Positions 8,536 through 16,901 of a stretch of 64,000 nt of DNA are shown here, in pieces; position 1 is the stretch's first letter; the number at the start of each line of letters is the position of its first letter. The stretch is from assembly GCA_015061915.1 (NCBI GenBank), contig SUVR01000003.1, positions 62,001-126,000 on the forward strand, in the 5' to 3' direction. The notes beneath the pieces are model-generated. The model did no database searches, was not told the origin of the DNA, and saw nothing but the letters and a program-made list of their open reading frames with translations. The DNA is from Lentisphaerota bacterium (GTDB lineage: Bacteria > Verrucomicrobiota > Lentisphaeria > Victivallales > UBA1829). A program made the translations under genes and the position numbers.

Positions 8536-9867
8536 ATGAACAACAAAAAGATCTTTGTCCTCGACACCAATGTGCTTCTCCACAGTGCCGCCGCCCTCGA
8601 ATCCTTCGCCGATAACGAGATCATCATCCCGATGACCGTTCTGGAAGAACTGGATAAGTTCAAGCGGAATCAGGATGAACTGGGCAGAAACTCCCGCCAT
8701 GTGATCCGGAAACTGGACCAGCTCCGGGAAAAAGGCAGCCTCTTTACCGGGGTCAGCCTGGATAATGCCGCCGAACCCGGTCTCTGCGGATCGCTCCGGG
8801 TCGTTATCAGCGATGGCGCCCTCTTTGAAAATGCCGATATGAACGTGCCGGACAACCGGATCCTCAATGTGGCGTCCATGCTCAAAAAGCAGTTCCCGGA
8901 AAGGCAGGTCATCTTCATCACGAAAGACATCAATCTGCGCCTGAAAGCGGACGCCTTCGGGATCAAAGTGCAGGATTTTGAAAAAGAACGGGTCGACTAT
9001 AATGAACTTTTCACCGGCAGCCGGACGGAAGAAGTCTCCGGTGAACTGATCGACCAGTTCCATCAGGAAAAATCCATTCCCGTGCCGGAGGGCATGAACA
9101 TCCAGCCCAATGAGTTCGTGCTGCTTCAGGATGCCGCAAACAGCAAGCACGCCGCTTTCGGATGGCGCCGGTTCGACCGTCTGGAAAAATTGCACGACGG
9201 CATTGCGGAACACGTCTGGAATATTACGCCCCGCAGCCGGGAACAGCGTATGGCGCTCCATCTGCTTATGGATCCGGAGATCCCGCTGGTCACCCTCGTA
9301 GGCAAAGCCGGCAGCGGCAAGACCCTCCTCGCCCTCGCCGCCGCACTGGAACTTACGGAAAAACAGAATGTCTATTCCCGGATCCTCGTTTCCCGCCCCA
9401 TTATCCCCCTCGGCAACGACATCGGTTATCTGCCCGGGGACAAGGATGAAAAGCTGGATGCCTGGATGCAGCCGATCTATGACAATCTGGAATTTCTCCT
9501 GCGTTCGGACAAACGGGAATCTTCCGCACGGCGTCAGATCGAAGAGATGAAACGCAATAAGAAACTGGAACTGGAAGCTCTGACCTACATCCGCGGAAGG
9601 ACCATCCCCAACCAGTTCGTGATCGTGGACGAAGCGCAGAACCTGACGCCGCACGAGGTCAAGACCATCGTCAGCCGCTGCGGTCAGGGGACCAAAATCG
9701 TCCTGACCGGAGACCCGGACCAGATCGACAACCCCTATCTGGACGCCTCCAGCAACGGGCTCACCAATATCATTGAACACATGAAGCACCTGCCCCTCAG
9801 CGGACACATCACCCTTATGAAGAGTGAGCGCAGCCCGCTGGCCGCCGCAGCCGCCGAGTACCTTTGA
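8536..9867 (+). CDS. PIN domain-PhoH family ATPase (YlaK type)
   Basis: The ATG at 8536 is chosen because a strong AAGGAGGT site lies at 8523-8530; the open frame extends further upstream but without family homology. 443 residues. The N-terminal PIN nuclease domain (about 1-150) has acidic residues at FVLDTNVL (D10), VPDNRIL (D106) and ITKDINLR (D131). The C-terminal PhoH ATPase has Walker A GKAGSGKT at 256-263 and Walker B FVIVDEAQNL. PIN-PhoH proteins are thought to be ATP-driven ribonucleases or RNA helicases. The metallo-beta-lactamase gene starts one base after the stop. A second PhoH protein, without PIN, is at 36.3 kb. Confidence 0.92.
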   Translation: MNNKKIFVLDTNVLLHSAAALESFADNEIIIPMTVLEELDKFKRNQDELGRNSRHVIRKLDQLREKGSLFTGVSLDNAAEPGLCGSLRVVISDGALFENADMNVPDNRILNVASMLKKQFPERQVIFITKDINLRLKADAFGIKVQDFEKERVDYNELFTGSRTEEVSGELIDQFHQEKSIPVPEGMNIQPNEFVLLQDAANSKHAAFGWRRFDRLEKLHDGIAEHVWNITPRSREQRMALHLLMDPEIPLVTLVGKAGSGKTLLALAAALELTEKQNVYSRILVSRPIIPLGNDIGYLPGDKDEKLDAWMQPIYDNLEFLLRSDKRESSARRQIEEMKRNKKLELEALTYIRGRTIPNQFVIVDEAQNLTPHEVKTIVSRCGQGTKIVLTGDPDQIDNPYLDASSNGLTNIIEHMKHLPLSGHITLMKSERSPLAAAAAEYL

Positions 9868-9868
9868 T

Positions 9869-10651
9869 ATGATGCGCTGTACCATCCTCGTTGAAAACCA
9901 TGCTCTGCCCGGTCTGACGGCGGAGCATGGACTCTCCCTCCTCGTGGAGCAGAACGGGGAAAAACTCCTGTTCGATACCGGGGCGGGAAAGGCGCTTGCT
10001 GAAAATTGTAAGAGATTGAACATCAACATCATGCCGGAATATGTGTTCCTCTCACACGGGCATAATGACCACACCGGCGGGATCGGGATTTTAGATGACG
10101 GAAAAACGGTCTTCGCCGCGGACGGCATCGGTAAAAAACGCTTCAGTTGTCATCCGGGCAAGCCGGTACGGGATCTTTCCATGCCGGAAAACAGGCTGAC
10201 ATTTGTTCGTATCTCTTCGCCCGCAGAGATCCTGCCGGGTATGTTTGCCACCGGTCCCATTCCCCGTCTCTCCGGTGAGGATTGCGGCGGTCCCTTCTTT
10301 CTGGACCCCGAAAAAAAGATGCCGGATACCATTGCAGACGAGCAGGCGCTCCTGCTGAAAGAGGGCGTTCTCATTCAGGGGTGCTGCCATGCGGGGATCA
10401 TCAATACGCTGGAATATTGCCGCAAGTCAATGCCGGAGATAAAGATACACACGATCATCGGTGGGCTGCATCTGCTGTCGGCGGATGAAAAACGGTTGAA
10501 GCGGACTGCGGATTATTTGCGGAACAGTGCCGTAAAAAGACTGTATCTGCTTCATTGTACCGGGGAAAATGCCATCGCTTACCTGCGGGCTGCCCTGCCC
10601 GATTGTGTCATCTTCACACCTGTTGCCGGGGAGCAGATCATCCTTCCCTGA
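9869..10651 (+). CDS. Metallo-beta-lactamase fold hydrolase
   Basis: The ATG at 9869 (or the next codon, 9872) is preferred because the fold begins here (MMRCTILVENH); longer frames overlap the PhoH gene. 260 residues with the metal-binding signature SHGHNDHTGG (H63, H65, D67, H68), a second histidine in CCHAGIINTL and GGLHLL. This pattern matches the branch annotated as 7,8-dihydropterin-6-yl-methyl-4-(beta-D-ribofuranosyl)aminobenzene 5'-phosphate synthase-like, whose real substrates are mostly unknown. It is translationally coupled to the PIN-PhoH gene, which suggests a nucleic-acid or nucleotide link, but that is speculative. Confidence 0.82.
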   Translation: MMRCTILVENHALPGLTAEHGLSLLVEQNGEKLLFDTGAGKALAENCKRLNINIMPEYVFLSHGHNDHTGGIGILDDGKTVFAADGIGKKRFSCHPGKPVRDLSMPENRLTFVRISSPAEILPGMFATGPIPRLSGEDCGGPFFLDPEKKMPDTIADEQALLLKEGVLIQGCCHAGIINTLEYCRKSMPEIKIHTIIGGLHLLSADEKRLKRTADYLRNSAVKRLYLLHCTGENAIAYLRAALPDCVIFTPVAGEQIILP

Positions 10652-10653
10652 GA

Positions 10654-11940
10654 TCAGTTGCGGGCGGACTGCTTCTGATAGTTTTTATGCACAAAATGCC
10701 CACCCGTTTCCGGGATGAAACAGGCCACGATCACTGCCGCTGTCGCCGGGATCAGAGCAAAACCGTACAGCCACAGATACGCCTCCTGCGGATAGATACT
10801 GCTGCCCGCCACCTTGAAATGATCCAGCAGCATTCCTGCCAGCGGAGAGAAAATGGCGATCCCAAGATAGTTGCAGTTGTTGTTGAACCCGGCGGCAAGA
10901 GTGATGGAATCACGGGAGTTGAACTCCTGTACCGCCATGGGATAGACCACGGCAAAGCCGGATGCCGCCGCAAAAAGGATCATGCCCGCCACATAAAAAA
11001 GCGGATGCAGATGGAACCGGATCGCACACAACAGCATCACCGTGGTGGCAAGGGTCAGCGACGGCGCAAAAATGATCAGCGGTTTCCGTTTGTTCTTCGT
11101 GAGACGGGTCAGGATCCCGCCGCTCAACAATGCAAACATACATACCAGCGTCTGGAAAAAGATCGTTGCCTCTGCGGCACCTGCGCTCAAACCGGCAGAA
11201 TCCTGCAGAAATTTCTTGCCGAATACCATCTGACCGATGGAATGGAAGGAAAACACCACCGTCGAGGAAAAGATCAGCATCCACGTGTACGGTACTTTCA
11301 TGATTTTCCACAGAGGTTTCAGGGAAAGTTTCGCCGGAGAAATGGGCGCAGCCGGGGCGTTCTTGCGCATAGCAAGGAACAGCAGATACAACCCCAGCGT
11401 GATCCCGCCCACCCAGTACAGCAGCGTGATCCAGTTGAACTGACGGCACAGCGCTCCGAAGGGAAGCGTCCCGAAAAGTCCGCCGCTGTATCCTACAAAA
11501 TAGATGATCCCGATCATAACGGAATAATTTTTGCGCCCGAACAGACGGTCCGCTTCTTTCACCAGACTCAGGTAAAGGGAACTTGCGCCAAGCCCCATCA
11601 GGAAACGGCAGCAGTAAAGGAGCGGTGCGTTATCGCCGCAGAAGGGAAATGCCACCACGCCGGTACAGAAAATCGCCCCCGCCACGGTTACGATCCGGAT
11701 CCCGCTGTATTTGTCCGCCAACATACCGACAATCAACTGGCAGAATGCGTAAATATAAACAAATGAAGCAGTAAGATTTGCGATCTGGACAGCGGAGAAG
11801 CCGTAATCATCCCGGAACAGATCAAAAGTCGTGCCGGGGATCGCAGTCCGCTGGAAGTAGCTGGATGCATAAAACAGCATCAGCGGAAGAAAGACCAGCC
11901 AGATCCGTTTTTTCGATTTCATTTCATCCCAGAAGCTCAT
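10654..11940 (-). CDS. Major facilitator superfamily transporter
   Basis: 428 residues with about twelve predicted membrane helices, an even hydrophobic distribution and a central cytoplasmic loop around residues 195-215 (MRKNAPAAPISPAKLS). The loop between helices 2 and 3 contains GMLADKYSGIR, a version of the MFS A-motif. Overall order resembles the organophosphate:phosphate antiporter/anion-cation symporter branches that import sugar phosphates or organic acids. The gene converges with the metallo-beta-lactamase gene (2 bp apart) and has an AAGGA ribosome binding site. Substrate not assignable. Confidence 0.85.
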   Translation of the reverse strand: MSFWDEMKSKKRIWLVFLPLMLFYASSYFQRTAIPGTTFDLFRDDYGFSAVQIANLTASFVYIYAFCQLIVGMLADKYSGIRIVTVAGAIFCTGVVAFPFCGDNAPLLYCCRFLMGLGASSLYLSLVKEADRLFGRKNYSVMIGIIYFVGYSGGLFGTLPFGALCRQFNWITLLYWVGGITLGLYLLFLAMRKNAPAAPISPAKLSLKPLWKIMKVPYTWMLIFSSTVVFSFHSIGQMVFGKKFLQDSAGLSAGAAEATIFFQTLVCMFALLSGGILTRLTKNKRKPLIIFAPSLTLATTVMLLCAIRFHLHPLFYVAGMILFAAASGFAVVYPMAVQEFNSRDSITLAAGFNNNCNYLGIAIFSPLAGMLLDHFKVAGSSIYPQEAYLWLYGFALIPATAAVIVACFIPETGGHFVHKNYQKQSARN

Positions 11941-11972
11941 ACCGGAATCCTTTTCGTTTTTGCTTGAGGGAA

Positions 11973-12000
11973 AATATACACCCGCTTTCCGTTTTTACAA
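11973..12000 (-). promoter_or_regulatory. Promoter for the MFS transporter gene
   Basis: Minus strand TTGTAA (11995-12000), 16-bp spacer, TATATT (11973-11978), 32 bp before the ATG at 11940. Confidence 0.6.
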
Positions 12001-12095
12001 GTCACGGTTCGATCTGCAAAGGACCATTATTCCTGCAATTCTCCTTCCACCCCCCCTGCGTCATTCTGCATTTTCAAAAAAATGTACTTTACGCC

Positions 12096-12124
12096 TTGCA
12101 ATCCGGCGCAGGAAATGGTATATT
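12096..12124 (+). promoter_or_regulatory. Promoter for the PHP-domain gene
   Basis: TTGCAA (12096-12101), 17-bp spacer, TATATT (12119-12124), 26 bp before the ATG at 12151. Confidence 0.6.
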
Positions 12125-12150
12125 TCCCTGTTTCAACACAGGAGAAAAAT

Positions 12151-13047
12151 ATGAAAACGATGAATTTTTTTGGACGGGAACTGAATGTTTACCGGTCCGC
12201 TCTGCACACCCACAGCACCACTTCCGACGGCAAACTGACCCCCGCTGAACTGATCGACCTTTACAAGTCGGAAGGCTATGATGTCCTTGCATTTACCGAC
12301 CATTCCAGAACCAATCCCGTTTCCACCTTCGATGGCAAGGGCATGACCCTCATCTCCGGTATGGAAATGCACCCCATCGGTCCCCGCCATATTCCGTGGC
12401 ACTTCCTGACGCTCGGCTTGCCGGAGAACTTTGAAATGACATTCACCTACGGTCAGGAAGCGATCGATGCCGCCAATGCCGTGGGGGCGCTCGTTTTCTG
12501 TGCCCATCCCTACTGGAGCGGTTTCCGGACCGATGAGATCATGCCGCTGAAAGGGCTGGCTGGTGTGGAAGTTTACAATAATTCCTGCCGCTATGTGGGG
12601 CGGGAATTCGATACCATCCACTGGGATGAATTGTTGAATGCCGGTTTCCGCTATCCCGCTCTCGCCGTGGATGACATCCATACCACCGAACATTTTTCCG
12701 GCGGTTGGGTCAATGTCCTTGCGGAAAACAAAGAACCCGCCACCATCCTCGCCGCTCTGAAAAAAGGCGATTTCTATTCCAGCACCGGACCGGAGATCAA
12801 GTCTATCTCCTTTGAAAACAATGTGTTGAAAGCGGAATTCTCTCCCTGCGTCCGGGCGGTTGTTTATGCCGAATTCTACCACGGCCACAGCGACCGCCGG
12901 AACTATTACCACGGCGTGGAACTGCAGGAGTTTACTACGCTGGAACACGATTTCACCGGCAACAAATCCAGTTATATCCGGCTCCAGATCACGGACCGCA
13001 ACGGAAAAGCCGCCTGGTCCAACCCCATCTGGCTCAACGGGAATTGA
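12151..13047 (+). CDS. PHP-domain metal-dependent phosphoesterase
   Basis: The ATG at 12151 follows GGAG (12141-12144) and begins the conserved domain; an earlier in-frame ATG would lie upstream of the promoter -10. 298 residues. PHP motifs are visible: LHTHSTTSDGKL (HxH), VLAFTDHSR, CAHPYWSG and AVDDIHTTEH, giving the metal-binding histidines and aspartates of a polymerase and histidinol phosphatase (PHP) fold with a C-terminal beta-rich domain, as in CehA/McbA-family hydrolases. Substrate unknown. A strong hairpin terminator follows and is shared with the convergent oxidoreductase gene. Confidence 0.85.
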   Translation: MKTMNFFGRELNVYRSALHTHSTTSDGKLTPAELIDLYKSEGYDVLAFTDHSRTNPVSTFDGKGMTLISGMEMHPIGPRHIPWHFLTLGLPENFEMTFTYGQEAIDAANAVGALVFCAHPYWSGFRTDEIMPLKGLAGVEVYNNSCRYVGREFDTIHWDELLNAGFRYPALAVDDIHTTEHFSGGWVNVLAENKEPATILAALKKGDFYSSTGPEIKSISFENNVLKAEFSPCVRAVVYAEFYHGHSDRRNYYHGVELQEFTTLEHDFTGNKSSYIRLQITDRNGKAAWSNPIWLNGN

Positions 13048-13108
13048 GACGGAACAAAAGTACGGTTAACTCTTCTGCCGGTTTTCATTCAAACGCCGGA
13101 CACAAAAA

Positions 13109-13146
13109 AACGGAGTATGGTTTTGACGCCATACTCCGTTTCTGAT
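13109..13146. terminator. Bidirectional intrinsic terminator
   Basis: Perfect 12-bp inverted repeat (13109-13120 with 13129-13140) with an 8-nt loop, an A-run on the left and a T-rich right flank. It lies between the convergent PHP and Gfo/Idh genes and can stop transcription from both sides. Confidence 0.85.
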
Positions 13147-13163
13147 TTTTGAGATCAGCCGCG

Positions 13164-14312
13164 TCAGCGGTTCAGCTTCTGCCAGACAGGTTCCAGATCG
13201 ATGATCTGCCGGGTCTGCGCAGCTTTATCGATTGCCAGCGCCAGAACGGCGGATTCCAGACCTTCGTTGCCGCTGCATTTCGGCAGGACATCTTCCTGAC
13301 ACATGGGACCTTCGTACAGTTCTTTCATGATGTACGCATCGCCGCCGCCGTGGTTGTCGCCGCCGAAGATGATGCTCTGCTTGTGGCTGCCCAGCGTCTG
13401 CCAGGTGAGCGTGCTGCTGTAAAGTTCGATCATAATGGTGCCGAGGGAGCAGCGGAAAACCATACGCCGTTCCGCAATGGCGTTTGCCATCGTTGCCTGG
13501 AACTGGACGCGCACGCCGTTGCGGTATTCAAAAATCGCAACCGTGTTATCCATCAGGTCCGTATCTTCGGTGAAGGGGGTATCGATTGCGTGGGGGTCCC
13601 GCCACGTTTCTTTGAAGTGGTTGGGATATTTTTCATTCAGATCCGCATTCTTGGGCAGGAAGAAGTCTCTGCCGCCGAACGCCGCCACCTTACTGGCAAG
13701 ACTGCCCACAAACCAGTTCAGCAGGTCGATGTCGTGGCAGCATTTTTCCAGAATGTGGGGACCGGCTTCGCTGGTCTTCCGGCGCCAGTTCTTCATAATG
13801 TAGGAGCCGTGATAGGGTTCGATATTTTCGCAGGCGTCAATGGTGATCAGATCGCCGAACTCGCCGCTTTCCAGCATTTCCTTGACTTTCCGGTAGATGG
13901 GAGCGAAACGCAGCACAAAACCCGTGGCAAACTTCACACCGCTCTTCTGGTGGGCGTCAAAGATTTCCTGGCAGTCTTCGATGGAGGTCGCCAGCGGTTT
14001 TTCAGTAAACACGTTCTTGCCCTGGCGGAACCCTTCCAGGATCCCTTCCTTGTGGTAAGCGTTGGGGGAGAAGACCATGACCCATTCCACGCCCTCGGTG
14101 GCGATGGCTTCCTGATAGCTGTCGCAGATCTTCATATCCGGCTGATCCCAGACTTCTTTGCTCTTTGCACGTTCACACTGAGCCTTGTCCGGGTCATATG
14201 CTGCCACGACCTGAACGTTTCTGCCGGAGTCACGCAGCAGTCTGCCGACCACGCCGCAACCTCTGCCGCCGCAGCCCAGAACCGCCACTTTCACGATTTT
14301 GTTACTTGCCAT
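13164..14312 (-). CDS. Gfo/Idh/MocA family NAD(P)-dependent oxidoreductase
   Basis: 382 residues. The N-terminal Rossmann domain has the dinucleotide-binding VAVLGCGGRGCGVVG motif at about residues 8-22, then VAAYDPDKAQCERAK. The conserved EKPLATSIEDC motif supplies the catalytic lysine, and the C-terminal alpha/beta domain is typical. These enzymes oxidise or reduce sugars, inositols and sugar derivatives, often nucleotide-linked. The gene stands alone between a terminator and its own promoter and has a strong GAGGAG ribosome binding site. The sugar substrate is unknown. Confidence 0.9.
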   Translation of the reverse strand: MASNKIVKVAVLGCGGRGCGVVGRLLRDSGRNVQVVAAYDPDKAQCERAKSKEVWDQPDMKICDSYQEAIATEGVEWVMVFSPNAYHKEGILEGFRQGKNVFTEKPLATSIEDCQEIFDAHQKSGVKFATGFVLRFAPIYRKVKEMLESGEFGDLITIDACENIEPYHGSYIMKNWRRKTSEAGPHILEKCCHDIDLLNWFVGSLASKVAAFGGRDFFLPKNADLNEKYPNHFKETWRDPHAIDTPFTEDTDLMDNTVAIFEYRNGVRVQFQATMANAIAERRMVFRCSLGTIMIELYSSTLTWQTLGSHKQSIIFGGDNHGGGDAYIMKELYEGPMCQEDVLPKCSGNEGLESAVLALAIDKAAQTRQIIDLEPVWQKLNR

Positions 14313-14353
14313 TTTTAATTCTCCTCAAAGATTTGATTGTTTTTCAACTCGTT

Positions 14354-14382
14354 TATATATAATATAACATCAAATCACACAA
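14354..14382 (-). promoter_or_regulatory. Promoter for the Gfo/Idh oxidoreductase gene
   Basis: Minus strand TTGTGT (14377-14382), 17-bp spacer, TATATA (14354-14359), 41 bp before the ATG at 14312. An overlapping TATATT just upstream makes the exact -10 uncertain. Confidence 0.45.
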
Positions 14383-14408
14383 AATGAAAGTTGTTTCGGA
14401 CTTTTTGC

Positions 14409-14436
14409 TTGATTTTTTAGTGGAATGGTGTAAAAT
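14409..14436 (+). promoter_or_regulatory. Promoter for the LD-carboxypeptidase gene
   Basis: TTGATT (14409-14414), 16-bp spacer, TAAAAT (14431-14436), 39 bp before the ATG at 14476. Confidence 0.5.
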
Positions 14437-14475
14437 ATCTTCCGGCAGAACAAAAACAGAAGGATTTTTTACAGG

Positions 14476-15372
14476 ATGAAAAACGATTGCCCATTCCCGG
14501 ATAACATCCGGAAGATCGGGATCTGTACCCCATCCAAACGGGTGGAGCCGGAACAGATCACCGCTGCTGTCGCTCTGCTGGAGAAGTGGGGGATCGCTTA
14601 TACCCTTGCTCCGGATGTTATGACCGCCGGAGAGGAGGATTACTTTGCCGCCAATGCAGAAAAACGCGCCGCCGCTTTCAATGCTCTGCTCCGGGATGAA
14701 TCCATTGATCTGATCCTGTGCAGCCGCGGCGGGTACGGCGCTGCGTACCTGCTGCCCCTGATCGATTGGGATCTGCTGAAAAAACGCAACCTCCCCGTCA
14801 TCGGATACAGCGATGTGACTGCCCTTCATCTTGCCATGCTTGCCCGCTCTGCCGGACGCCCCGTTGCCGCACGGATGGCGGCTCATCTGCCGGACATCGC
14901 CGCAGATCCTTTTTCCTGCGATTCCATGCGCCATGCGCTTGCCGGAACACCGGAAAAAACGGTGCAGCTCTCTCCCGTCATTCCATCCGTCATTTCATCC
15001 GTCACAGGCGGTTTTGTGCCTGTAAATTTGACGGTTCTTGCCAGTTTGTGCGGTTCTCAATGGCTTCCGGACTGGTCCGGAATGATCCTCGCACTGGAGG
15101 ATATCGACGAGGAACCACGCAAGATCGACCGTATGCTCCTGCAGCTGGATCTTGCCGGAATTTTTGACGCCGTCGCCGCCGTGGTCTTTGCCGGTTTTTC
15201 CGGTGAATGCGGCTCGCCTGAAGAACAGAAACGAATCTTCCGGCGCTTTGCAGAACGGCACCCGCAAATTCCATTTTTTGAGGGGCTGACCTTTGGTCAC
15301 GCTCTCCCGTCCCTGTCCTTTGCCGTTGGAAAATCCGTCACGATCCGCAAGGATGGTTTTATGACATATTGA
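14476..15372 (+). CDS. ldcA: LD-carboxypeptidase, peptidase family S66
   Basis: 298 residues, the usual S66 length. The N-terminal domain has IGICTPSKRV and the nucleophile motif VIGYSDVTALH (Ser112); the C-terminal domain contributes the catalytic glutamate in LALEDIDEEPRKIDRML and histidine in LTFGHALP. Cytoplasmic LdcA removes the terminal D-alanine from L,D-tetrapeptides during murein recycling; the microcin-C self-immunity protein MccF belongs to the same family, so the exact substrate is not fixed. Residues around 177-190 are encoded by DNA with three CCGTCA hexamers at exact 12-bp spacing (14975, 14987, 14999). Confidence 0.88.
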   Translation: MKNDCPFPDNIRKIGICTPSKRVEPEQITAAVALLEKWGIAYTLAPDVMTAGEEDYFAANAEKRAAAFNALLRDESIDLILCSRGGYGAAYLLPLIDWDLLKKRNLPVIGYSDVTALHLAMLARSAGRPVAARMAAHLPDIAADPFSCDSMRHALAGTPEKTVQLSPVIPSVISSVTGGFVPVNLTVLASLCGSQWLPDWSGMILALEDIDEEPRKIDRMLLQLDLAGIFDAVAAVVFAGFSGECGSPEEQKRIFRRFAERHPQIPFFEGLTFGHALPSLSFAVGKSVTIRKDGFMTY

Positions 15373-15421
15373 GGAAAATCTCTTTGACGCTGCGCACCTT
15401 TTCAAAACGAAAGGAGACGCA

Positions 15422-15835
15422 ATGTCCGAAAAATTACCGTATCTTGACCGGGTCGCAACATTTTACGATCACGCCCAGACCGCCACCGGTGAGGAAAATC
15501 CCGGCTGGCACATCTATTCCATGACCGAGGGAACGCCGCAGCAGGTCCTGCAATATTTTCCGGAACTGCGACTGCCTGCAGTGGTCTTCTGTACAGAAAA
15601 AATGACTTTCGGAAACAACCCGCCGATTGAGTTCGGCTTCAGCGTGATGATTTGCGTGGATGCTACCGCAGAAGATGCAGAGGAAAAACTCTGTATGTAC
15701 CGGAAAAAGATCGGGGAATTTCTTTTGGCACAGGCTGTTATGAACCCCACTCTGCAGCTGGAATCTGCGCAGACAATCTCTTTTGACCTCGCAATACGTG
15801 CCGAATTGATGCACTATTCTCTGCGGGGATATTGA
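15422..15835 (+). CDS. Hypothetical protein of 137 residues
   Basis: Not recognised. The ATG follows a good AAGGAG site (15413-15418), and codon use matches the neighbours, so it is probably real. No signal peptide, membrane helix or cysteine cluster. The sequence is mixed alpha/beta, with PAVVFCTEKMTFGNNPPIEFGFSVMICVDA in the middle and an aromatic-rich end. The size and layout faintly recall small phage tail-completion proteins, but no other phage gene is nearby and I do not assign that function. It may be co-transcribed with ldcA (49-bp gap) and converges with the lipoprotein hydrolase gene one base later. Confidence 0.6.
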   Translation: MSEKLPYLDRVATFYDHAQTATGEENPGWHIYSMTEGTPQQVLQYFPELRLPAVVFCTEKMTFGNNPPIEFGFSVMICVDATAEDAEEKLCMYRKKIGEFLLAQAVMNPTLQLESAQTISFDLAIRAELMHYSLRGY

Positions 15836-15836
15836 T

Positions 15837-16859
15837 TTATTCCCCCTGCCCCAACTGCGCTTCAAGGCTGTCCATAGATTCTTTGATGGAAGTCCATTTC
15901 CACGCTTCCGCACGGACCCGGTCACGCCGGTCAAGGATCCGGTAATGAAACCGGATGACACGGCTGTTCTGCAAGCGCCACCCCTTGTATGTCCGTAAGG
16001 TCTTCCAGGTGGAAAGATTGGCATCTGTTTGATAGACCGGAGTGGTGGCATGGGGCAGAACGATCTTCTTCTCCGGAGGATGGATCTCATTGGGCGGCAT
16101 GACTTTGGCGGAAAGGATCCGGTCCAGGATCTCCAGATAATGCACGCTCCAATGATTGTGGATCCAGTCCCAGTTTCCCGTAAAATGGGGTGCCACGTGA
16201 TACTGATAAAACCGTTCCGGCGGATAGGCGATCGCATTGCCGTATGCTCCCAGCGGCGGCGCATTGCCGATCAGACCGAGAATGATCCGCAGGGTGCCGT
16301 CTGTGGGACAATAAATATTGATGACCGGGTCCAGCGAAGCATTGATCGCTCTGCCGATTTCCGGCGCATCATCCGGAAGCGCAGCCGCAAGGAACACCCC
16401 CTGTTTTACCTTCAAGCCCTTTTTATCCAGATCCGAGAGAATGTGGATCACCACCTTTCCTCCGAGGGAGTGACCAACCAGGATCAGATTGGCGCGCTGC
16501 TCCGGCTTCAGATTGCGAATCGTTTTCCCAAGATCACGAATCAGCTTGTCCGCATTTTTGACGCACTTCGGCCAGCTGACGGCATTATCCCAGAAGGTGT
16601 AGACGATATTGGCGCCCGGGTATGCCTCGTTCAGCAAACGGATCTCCTCCGCCTGACGCTCCTGTACCATTTCTTCATACTCCGGTCCCTGCTGACTTTG
16701 CCAGCCGGGTATGTAAAGAACCGTCGGAGTTGTTGATATGCCGGAGAGGTTGGGAAGAGCCGATGGCATCTGCAGCCCGGTGCATCCGGCAAGCAGCAGA
16801 AACAGGACGGAAAGGACCGGCAGACTGCTTGCTTTTACAATCCGTCTTTTCTCCGTCAT
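15837..16859 (-). CDS. Lipoprotein alpha/beta hydrolase
   Basis: The ATG at 16859 with an AAGGAG site ten bases upstream is preferred over a TTG ten codons earlier. 340 residues. The N-terminus is a lipoprotein signal (basic start, hydrophobic core, lipobox LLAGC with Cys26). The mature part has an alpha/beta hydrolase core with TVLYIPGWQSQQG (oxyanion region) and the nucleophile elbow VGHSLGGK (Ser131). The HYLEILDRIL helix and VAPHFTGNWDWIHNHW provide candidate acid and histidine. It is probably a membrane-anchored esterase or lipase in the periplasm. It lies 42 bp downstream of uvrA and may share its transcript. Confidence 0.78.
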   Translation of the reverse strand: MTEKRRIVKASSLPVLSVLFLLLAGCTGLQMPSALPNLSGISTTPTVLYIPGWQSQQGPEYEEMVQERQAEEIRLLNEAYPGANIVYTFWDNAVSWPKCVKNADKLIRDLGKTIRNLKPEQRANLILVGHSLGGKVVIHILSDLDKKGLKVKQGVFLAAALPDDAPEIGRAINASLDPVINIYCPTDGTLRIILGLIGNAPPLGAYGNAIAYPPERFYQYHVAPHFTGNWDWIHNHWSVHYLEILDRILSAKVMPPNEIHPPEKKIVLPHATTPVYQTDANLSTWKTLRTYKGWRLQNSRVIRFHYRILDRRDRVRAEAWKWTSIKESMDSLEAQLGQGE

Positions 16860-16901
16860 TTCTTCGTCACTCCTTTTGTTTGTATTCAAATTTTGACGGA
16901 A

